The notes beneath the pieces were generated by a model, which worked only from the letters and a program-made list of their open reading frames with translations, was not told where the DNA came from and ran no database searches. From assembly GCF_000972845.2 (NCBI RefSeq), contig NC_040021.1, positions 23,730,801-23,794,800 of the forward strand: 64,000 nt of DNA. Reading direction: 5' to 3'. The translations under genes were made by a program, and so were the position numbers. Every line of letters begins with the position of its first letter. Position 1 is the stretch's first letter. Shown here piece after piece: positions 56,240 through 64,000 of the stretch. Source of the DNA: Larimichthys crocea (Eukaryota; Chordata; Actinopteri; Sciaenidae).

Positions 56240-56895
56240 ATGAGGAAGAGTCCTTCGAACTGTGAGAAAAATAGTTTTCCACTGTAGGAAAACAAAATCT
56301 AGCTGTAATGTATTTCATTTCTTAAAATATGTGAATTTTGATGGGCAAATTTGCATTGTTGTCCATTCAGAAACCATCTTAATTATACTGACTTTTGACA
56401 GACCAATAAAAAAGAGGCTATCTTAACTTGCTGTAGTATTGCAGATCGCAACCAACTGAATAATCCTTGCCTCATCGGCAAGGAGGGCCGTCCTCATGCA
56501 AAAGCCACAAACATCCTGTGCTGCCGTATCATTCTAAGTTAACAAAAACACAACAAGATTGGATGCTAATAAAAACATTTATGAATATTATATTCCATTT
56601 ATGCCAATATATCCCATTCAATCTTGGACCTTTAATCGTCCTTTATCCATCTATAAACTGCTTTACAAAAGTGGTTTGCAGACTTATGATACAGGAGTCT
56701 CAAACACAGAAAGAAAGAACCATTGCACAATTGTTAGCTTTCCTGCATTTTTCAGCTACAGTAGTTTAACACGTTTGTTTGTTTGAGTACGGTATGCATG
56801 TTGCATGTACAAGGCGAGTTTGCAGTTAGCTTTCTCCAGCTGTAGTCCCCTACATCACCTAGCTAGCTAGTGCCAACTATTTTGCGAGGATATGT
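56240..56895. other. Non-coding stretch, nothing recognised
   Basis: Short frames at 56.47-56.79 kb overlap and are unrecognised. Confidence 0.5.
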
Positions 56896-56897
56896 GG

Positions 56898-57072
56898 AAA
56901 ATCCATAGACTGTATCAAACATGGATGTCATGACATGTTTACTTCTGCTGTGACATTTTATCATGGAAACTGATTTGTTCTGTAGCCAGCCTCAAGTGGA
57001 CGTTTGAGGAACTGCAGTTTTTGACACTTCCGTGTTGATTTCACGGAGGTTGCTGCTTGGGCTGCTTAAATC
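56898..57072 (+). repeat. R1 interspersed repeat, copy 5 (short)
   Basis: Shares ACATGTTTACTTCTGCTGTG, TGTAGCCAGCCTCAAGTGGA, TTTGAGGAACTGCAGTTTTT and GGTTGCTGCTTGG with the other copies. Front and middle parts are missing. Confidence 0.65.
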
Positions 57073-57079
57073 TGTAGCT

Positions 57080-58200
57080 AATAACTCATATGTGCTGTAT
57101 GTGTGTGTGTTTTTGTTTTTTTAGTTTTTTCTCCTCTGGTGATTCTGTAACCCCCCCTCCCCCGTCCTTGCTGTCACCCCTCTGAATGGAACAGCCATTG
57201 AGTGGGCCCACTGCCAATTAAAAAGGACGGACTGACAGATTGGAGTGTGGCGTAAAATGGATGGACGCGCTGACAGACGACTGCTCTGGATGTGATTCAT
57301 GGTCCGTATGCGAGTGCGTCTATGTGTGTGTGTGTCAGTGTGAGGAGGAGAGGTGACAAGTCTTTCATTCAGGGACTGCACAACTGCTCGTAACCTACGA
57401 AGAACAGACAGAGAGGACAATCGGTGCTCAGGGAGTATGACACAGAGGTATGTTTTATCAAGTTAAAAATCCTCCCTGCACGTACTGTATGTGCTACCTG
57501 TAAGTCCCACTCTCATAAGGACATTGCTCAGTGCTTCTATTCTCCCTGCAGGTACAGTGATGTGATGTTAGAGCATCAGTGAAGCTCAGGGGCCACAAAG
57601 ATGCTAACGCTGCACAGGGTTCCCTCCATCGCCCCACACACAGCTGGTTGACTTCTATCATCTACCTCCTCTTTTTCTTTCTGCTCCCTGGCTCTGCTTG
57701 CTCTGTCTCTGTGGAATAAAAGCCCTTTTCATGTGGGTGAGTGCTAGAAGAAACCCAGAAGGGTATCTCTAGCTTTCACTCTCCTTCTCTCCTGCACAAC
57801 TTTACATCCAGTCCTTCAGGGAGTTGCTACGTACGTACTTCATCTGCAGATTCATAAAACATGCTCTGCATCGTCCTGAAGTGCAAGCACTGCTGCGTGT
57901 TCATACGCCTCCTGCATCAATTATTCACACTGTGCATTTCCACGGTTATTTCTAAATAACAACCCAGAAACAAAACCAAGCAAGAAAGGACACACACTGC
58001 ACATTTTGATAGACCACATCAAATCAGATGTTTAACTGCTGATTACAGGATAAGAAAAATAGAAAAATATTATCCTTAGCGGAAAGGTTCAACCATTGCG
58101 CAGTACACTTGAAAGACAATGAGAAAATTACATTTCTATAAACCCTGTGTTTGTTTGTGCTCTGTGGGATTTTTGATAGCTCTCCATTTTATTAGTTTAG
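57080..58200. other. Mostly unique stretch with weak exon-like signals
   Basis: GACACAGAG|GTATGT near 57449 could be a donor and CTATTCTCCCTGCAG near 57552 an acceptor, which would frame a 102-base intron in a non-coding (UTR-like) transcript. There is no open frame across. A fairly GC-rich block at 57120-57450 surrounds it. This is weak evidence. Confidence 0.2.
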
Positions 58201-58204
58201 ATAT

Positions 58205-58217
58205 TATATATATATAT

Positions 58218-58256
<39 letters not shown>

Positions 58257-58306
58257 TATAATATAATATATATATATAAATATTATATAGATATATAATA
58301 TATATA
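58205..58306. repeat. (TA)n-rich low-complexity tract
   Basis: TA runs mixed with ATTATATA and TAGATA units over about 100 bases. Confidence 0.9.
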
Positions 58307-58401
58307 GCTGAACAACTATGTAACGAGGGAAGTTTTAGGCCTCAAGAAAACACACAGTTCTACGGGCTAGCTGTAAAGCTTGTCTAATAAATATTTTTAG
58401 C

Positions 58402-58709
58402 TTAAAGGTCCAGTGTGTAAGATTTAGGAGTATAGTATATATATAGACAGGAACTGGATATAAAATTAATTAGCATGTTTTCATTAAAGTATAATCACCT
58501 GAAAATAAGAATCGTTGCATTTCCGTTGTCTTAAAATGAGCCCAGAGCAGACAGTGATCTAAATATGGCCTTTTGCTTTTATGTGAATTTAGCAACTAGA
58601 GTTATTCCTACATCCTTAGAAGGAGAGGATGGGACGTGAGAGAGAATTTATTTAGATGCAATCTGCAACTACGTTGTTCGGTGCCACTAAACACACACTA
58701 GACCTTTAA
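58402..58709 (-). mobile_element. TTAA-ended MITE, copy 4 (308 bp, reversed)
   Basis: Starts TTAAAGGTCCAGTGTGTAAG and ends CACACTAGACCTTTAA, inverted tips with TTAA outermost. In reverse complement the interior GTGGCACCGAACAACGTAGT then TGCAGATTGCATC aligns with 18.5 kb. Further in, GTATAATCACCTGAAAATAA corresponds to TTATTTTAAGGTGATTATAC there. Best tips of the four copies. Confidence 0.78.
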
Positions 58710-58711
58710 CA

Positions 58712-59640
58712 ACTATTTCCAGGCGGTCTGAGTAAATCGCTATGTTTGATGCTGGTCACTTTTTAGGATCTGAAAAGTCCCTAAATATAGCAGGAAATTG
58801 CTATCAAAGTCAAAATGCCCAGATATTGCTCTCAGCTCTACGGAGAATCTCAGCAACTTTTACTTAAAAACTTGTTGTTCTGCCCCCATGTGGCCAAAAA
58901 TAAACAATTAATGCAAGTTTAAGTTCAGTGCTGGAATCAAGACGCATTCAAGTTCAAAAACGTGTCCTCTAAACTATTAGTCAGCAGTAGTTTATTGATC
59001 TGACTAGTAGTTGTATGCAGCTTCTTTTGTGGGTTCCCAGATATGGTCAGTGAGCAAGGGTCCGGAGTGTTAGCAAATTATTGTCGAGCATATTCAAAAG
59101 AATATGTGTCTAAGAATAGATAGTTGATAAAATAGTTCAACCATGGTTGGTAAAAAGAATTTCAGGAGACAGAGTGAAGACGTATTAAATCAGAATTTTA
59201 GGGATGTTGTCGTGACACTCAACATCAACATTGCCATGGTTACTGAGACTCGGGTGCGTTTTTTAAAAATGGTGGTGAATACATTCAACTTATCACATAA
59301 CATCAGAGCGTGTTCAAATCCAGATCTGAATGGCAGATGAACCTTGAGTGGATCAGTCCTGTCAAAACAAGTACAAGAGTATTTTCAGTCGCCTGTGATT
59401 GACTGTCCGACCTGAAACAACAGCAGGGAACTACAGTGTCCGAGCAGCACAAGGGCAGAGGACGAAGAATGGAATCGCTCATTCACGACACCCCAGAGTG
59501 TACTGTTATTAGACTGTACTGTATTTAGAGTCACGATGTGATAGATTCACAAGTTGACATTTTTCTGAGGTTATAAGCAGAAGACACAAAGTCATGGAGT
59601 AAGGTGTCCCGCACTTTTCCTTTTCATACACACATTATTT
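58712..59640. other. Non-coding stretch, nothing recognised
   Basis: No gene or repeat supported. Confidence 0.5.
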
Positions 59641-59644
59641 CTCG

Positions 59645-60075
59645 CAGATTTAGATCTCGGCACAGATTTTGTATCAAACCTGGCACCATCATTGTGACGT
59701 TAAGATTTTGGGATTGTGCGCTGCACTCACTGCACTCTAATGTGCCAAGAAATGTGTAGTCACAGCGCTCTGCATCCTTTAGGAATGGTCTTACAATTCT
59801 CTTGCAGTGGAGGTTAAACAAACATGGTACAACTTGTTAGTCAGCTTTACAGTTGTTACATGGTGATTTTCTTTATTTGATAGAGCCAAGCTAGCTGCAC
59901 CCATGCCTCCAGTCTTTATGCTAATCTGGGGTTAAAAACATCCACACTCAGCACTCTAACACAAAGATATGAAATCAGTCACAAATGAGTCCGAAAAAAT
60001 GCCTTAAAAGATGTTTGTTGGTTCTGGAACATTGGACGGAGACGAAGTTTAAGCTAAGCTAACTGGCTGTAGTTT
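59645..60075 (+). repeat. Direct duplication, copy 1
   Basis: Matches 61497-61945 in order: CAGATTTAGATC, TATCAAACCTGGCACCATCA with TTGTGACGTTAAGA, GGGATTGTGCGC, GTGGAGGTTAAACAAACA, AGCTTTAC(A/G)GTTGTT, TTTATTTGA(T/C)AGAGCCAA, CTCCAGTCTTTATGCT, ACACAAAGATATGAAAT and TTGTTGGTTCTGGA. Part of it (AGAGCCAAGCTAGCTGCA ... TCCAGTCTTTATGC) is the known fish repeat in reverse. No coding frame is shared by both copies. Confidence 0.75.
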
Positions 60076-60079
60076 CATA

Positions 60080-61490
60080 TTCTCCACTATCCATTAAAAT
60101 GGGATCAATCAAATACCTTGGTACGTTGGATTTGTTGGGTTTTTATGGTTGTACATGGTAGACTATTGATGATTACTTAAGTCTAGGAGAGCAGGTTGTG
60201 AAGGCTGGATAATGACACCCAATTTGAGTTCTGTGGGCTTACTTATGAACAGTGGAGGACTCATTAGAGTCTATTTAGTGCGGAACAGTGAAGTACAAGC
60301 AGTCACATTAACAAGCAGATGAGAAAGTTTTGTTCTTTCTGGAGAACGAATGGCCTGAGAGGCTGCTAAATTTAGCTACAACTGAATGAAGAAGTCTATC
60401 TCTGAAGATGAATGGTCATTAGAGAAGAAGCTGAAGTGAGTAAGAGCACGAATCCCGTGACAAAAGGTCTGTTTTTGTTCTCGACATAATTAGGTGGAGT
60501 TTGTGTCTGTCTGCATGACGGTAATAACTGTGTCAATCAACCTATAAAGAAACTGCAACACCTGCTATGCGCACCATGCAGAGCTCGATCAGATGGCTTC
60601 AGCAGATTTAGATGTGCTGCCATGCAGGAAGGAGGGGTGCATTCATTAACTGTCACAATTCCCCAAAGCTATTGATAGAACGGAGACAGAAATAGAATCG
60701 TAAAATCTCGTTGTGTGCAGGTATTTTTGGAATACGAATGACACTTTGCTGATGTTCCTGTGCAGACTGCGAGCTATTTTCAGCAAGGCGGATGCCTGTG
60801 TATTTGATTTCATGTTAGATTCGGTTGTTTATGCGTCACATGCAATGAATCAGCAATTAATCGTTAGCTGACATTTATAATTCAGCGAGACAGGTAATGA
60901 GACCATAATAATATTCTGTATTGTTAGAGTCCTGGCACATTATCTACACTGTAAAAAGAGGTAAAATTATGGAAAATAACAAAAAACAACCAAACTGTGT
61001 CATAACGTATGTGTACCAAACTGAGAAACAACTGTTTTTTTAAGTTTTGTGCCAACAATGACAAATTTCTGTCATTTTTACATATTTTCATAATAATTAT
61101 ACAGCATTTTTCTGCTTTCCTAAATACATACATGTCTATTTATAATGACAATAATTCTGTTATTAAATGTGTCATAGAAATATATTGTTTATAGAAATAT
61201 ATTGAAGGTGTTTTGACCTTGACTGGAAAATACTTTTTGACATTAATTAAAATTATGATATTTTATTTCAGAATAATAATAATAATAATAATAATAATAC
61301 CTCTGTCATATTTTTCTGTTAAATATTAGGCAACATTCAGTCAGTCAGTTGGGTTAGCTTAGTACAAATACTGAAAAAAAGTTTTAACTGGCTGTGTCTT
61401 CACACTCAGCACAAATAATAAATGCGTCCCCCAAATGCCAGGTGCCTCATTTTTCCATACTCCTGTATCTCATAATATCAAAGCAAGCGG
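60080..61490. other. Non-coding stretch with (AAT)n
   Basis: Holds an (AAT)n run at 61272-61299. No gene is supported. Confidence 0.5.
61272..61299. repeat. (AAT)n microsatellite
   Basis: An uninterrupted AAT run of about 28 bases. Confidence 0.9.
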
Positions 61491-61496
61491 TCACAC

Positions 61497-61945
61497 AGAT
61501 TTAGATCCCAGTACAGATTTCGTATCAAACCTGGCACCATCATTGTGACGTTAAGACTAGACTAAGGGATTGTGCGCCAACAGTCACTGCACTCCACTGT
61601 GCTGCTGTTCGCCAAAGAATATGTAGTCACTGCGCTCTGCTCCCAACTACAACTTTCTTTCTGTGGAGGTTAAACAAACAAGACTCAACTTAGTTAATCA
61701 GCTTTACGGTTGTTGCTTGCTGTATTTTAATTTTTTTTTACTTTATTTGACAGAGCCAAACTAGCTGCCTCCAGTCTTTATGCTGGTCTAGGCTAAAAAC
61801 ATACACACTCCAGCTCCATTCTTGACACAAAGATATGAAATTAAGAAGGGTTTTCATTTTTGAGAGAAGGGAAGTAAGTGTACTGAAATTAGTCACAAAT
61901 GGCTCTGAAAGATACCTAAAGATGCTTGTTGGTTCTGGAGCTTTT
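61497..61945 (+). repeat. Direct duplication, copy 2
   Basis: Partner of 59645-60075, same orientation, about 1.85 kb downstream, with several small insertions (for example TTTTAATTTTTTTTTAC before TTTATTTGACAGAG). Confidence 0.75.
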
Positions 61946-61949
61946 CACA

Positions 61950-63420
61950 TTTCACTGCTACCAATCAAATGTAGGTTGTAAGCACTTTATCTCTCCTCTG
62001 TTTAAGTTTGCCCCCAACTGATAAAGCCCTGGACCACTCATTTTAGGATATGGTAATGATAAATAAAAGTGATTTCAACTTTTCAGCCTTGTGAACTCAC
62101 ACACTACACAGGGACATAAATGCCAGAGTGAACTTTGATGATCAGATTTATGGACTAATTCCACCTCCAAATGTCAAACTGGACATATTCACTCTTCCCT
62201 GTGTGGTCTGTACACAGCTGCACCATCTCAACTGAAGTGTCTGTAATTTTTGCTGAACTATGACCTTTGAATGTGTCCCCAGTTTAATTTATGTAAAAAA
62301 AGAACCCAAATTAGAGCCTAACGCTAGCGTCCTCTGGAACTTTCTACGTGTTTTGTGGGTCTTATCATGCAGCCAGCACCATCAACATCATTTCAGGTAT
62401 TCTCTACAAGATCAGATTTGAGTTAGGAAAGGTTACAAACTGACCAGATTCCATCTTCGGCATGAACGAAAACAGCACTGGGGGGCAGCGAAGATTTAAT
62501 ATGCAGATTTGTGAGCTATTCAACGCTGAATAGACTCATTAGTTCACAGGTAGTGAGGGAAGCCCTGTTCACAACTCAAAATGAAATCAATTGACTTAAT
62601 TAAATTACTTAAGTATTAAATAAAGCGTGTCTGTATTTTTACACTTGAAAATGTTTTTTGGTTTTGGCTGTGATTATGTTTTTTTTTATTATGACAAGTG
62701 TTGTGTATTTTAGAGTTTATTCTGTCACGTCTTACATTCATTTCAGTTTTTCATTTGAATAATGTGAGATATCAGGAGCGACTCAGACTCTGACAAATGA
62801 AAGAGAGGGAGCAAATCAGCTGATCGCATTCACGATAAATTTATATTCACTTCAATTCAACACAATTCATGACAGCCAGATTCAATTTTCCAAAATCCAA
62901 AGATTAAAAATGACTTTATTACAATTTATTACATACTGCCACCTCTCAGTTTGAGTGAATTGGAACAGCTGACATTGTCCAAGACACAGTTTCTCAAATA
63001 CTATACTAATACAATCCCCTCTCTCATAAAACATTAAAACGAGTTTGTTCTGTTTTTCTGTTTCCTGTTTTTAATTTGGTTAGGGTATACATACATATAT
63101 ATACAATTCCTTGATCCAAAGCACGGATAGACTGGAGGTCTGCCTAAAGAAGCCCTGTAAGTATTTGAACTCAATCCACTGAGATAACACTTGTCAGTGT
63201 GTGTTCTCACGGACTGTTGGAATTTTTTGTTCTGTTAACTGTGGGAGGTGTGGGACTTGTTTATTGCTTGTTGTGTTTGATGTGTTAATTTCAGAGAGTG
63301 TGTTTTTGCCTGTTATTCTTACATATTTTGTTGGATTGAACAGTTCTGTGACTGCTGAAGTCTTGGGTGATTTTTCTGTGGCGACTCTGTAGATTGCTGC
63401 TGGTTGTGATTTGACCTGTT
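61950..63420. other. Non-coding stretch, nothing recognised
   Basis: AT-rich; short frame at 63201-63392 unrecognised. Confidence 0.5.
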
Positions 63421-63423
63421 CTC

Positions 63424-63545
63424 AGTCCCGGCCCTAACCAATTTGGCGCCCTAGACGAGACTTAAGGTGTAATTATTTATTATTATTATATTGTAAATAA
63501 GAAAAACTGAGAGCAGGTACAGTCTAATCAGTCAGAGAAGAGGGG
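63424..63545. repeat. DNA-transposon-like fragment (GGCGCCCTAGACGAGA)
   Basis: CAGTCCCGGCCCTAACCAAT and TTGGCGCCCTAGACGAGACT are a phrase known to me from hAT-like fish MITEs. Only one end is visible. Confidence 0.4.
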
Positions 63546-64000
63546 CTTAGGAAATTATTATTGTTAATATCATTATTTAATAGGCTTTGCTATTCAGTTA
63601 AATTAACATGGGCTTATTTTTTGATATCAAGAAATAATAGTATCAACTAGTTTTACAATAAGAAAAGTGAAAGTTACTTCACTTACTGCCTACAATCAGG
63701 ATTAGTCTATGGATGCTGCTCATGTCTTTGAACTAAGGATTTCTCTTCTGCCTGTAGATGCACCACTGTGTCCATATGTTCCCTCAGCCTTTGTTCAGCC
63801 ATCATAGCTGAATCTGTATTTAGATCTACTCTTTCCTTTTTGCATCAGTTAACTTCATCTGTCTATGCTTTCTTTCATTGGGGGTCTCACACTGTTTTAT
63901 GCTAAGATCTGCTATGACCTCCTAAATGTCTAGTGATTGGCGAGTTTATAGCCTTGGTTCAAATGCTACAATCTGAGTTAACTTGTCTCTACGGTTGACT
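63546..64000. other. Non-coding right edge, nothing recognised
   Basis: No gene or repeat supported. Confidence 0.5.

Noticed and set aside
2948..61299. Microsatellites as a CRISPR-like array
   Set aside because: They are simple dinucleotide or trinucleotide runs; there are no spaced direct repeats with unique spacers, and the DNA is from a vertebrate.
1..64000. Bacterial-type operons, riboswitches, terminators, phage or plasmid features
   Set aside because: No ribosome-binding sites with long frames, no operon structure; base composition and repeats are those of a fish genome.

Overview
The window reads as nuclear DNA of a ray-finned fish, most likely a percomorph teleost. It is AT-rich and non-coding throughout and dense in CA/TG microsatellites. 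It carries decayed Tc1-like transposase pieces, short hAT-type elements with 8-bp target duplications, tRNA-derived SINE pieces and several interspersed sequences that I know as common in teleost genomes. A run of ten N at 39820-39829 shows a draft assembly. Species and chromosome cannot be told from the sequence.

No complete protein-coding gene is supported. The open frames are short, mostly overlap on opposite strands, and are about what chance gives in 64 kb of AT-rich DNA. Exceptions worth naming are transposon fossils: Tc1-like pieces at 9.8 kb (+), 12.2-12.9 kb (-) and 25.0-25.4 kb (+), and a BED zinc finger of hAT type at 54.3-54.5 kb (+). A few exon-like segments have good splice signals but no recognised product (5.4 kb +, 46.1 kb +; 42.7, 35.55 and 34.98 kb, all -). 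The stretch could be intergenic or a large intron. No tRNA, rRNA, CRISPR or bacterial features were seen.

Layout. 0-10 kb: a copy of a family here called R1 at the left edge, a second at 4.1 kb, and a 558-bp hAT element with its target duplication (4.65-5.21 kb). 10-20 kb: Tc1 remains, a repeat pair (10.9 and 15.7 kb), a composite repeat with a nested hAT (16.4-17.1 kb), a minus-strand SINE (17.8-18.05 kb), a TTAA-ended MITE (18.5 kb) and a 222-bp hAT MITE with perfect 8-bp target duplication (19.5 kb). 20-34 kb: further copies of interspersed families, a third Tc1 fossil, more R1 and MITE copies, a SINE tail. 34-43 kb: the exon-like segments and the most unusual structure of the window, an inverted duplication of about 850 bp per arm (38.97-39.82 and 40.18-41.03 kb) around the assembly gap, with an 84-bp direct repeat abutting the left side of both arms. 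43-64 kb: second copies of repeats seen earlier, the hAT BED-finger element, a MITE in reverse orientation and a direct duplication at 59.6 and 61.5 kb.

The genes do not form a pathway. The window records successive insertions and local duplications. I found no new functional system. The inverted duplication deserves the first check, because it is either an assembly artefact or an invertible/palindromic segment.
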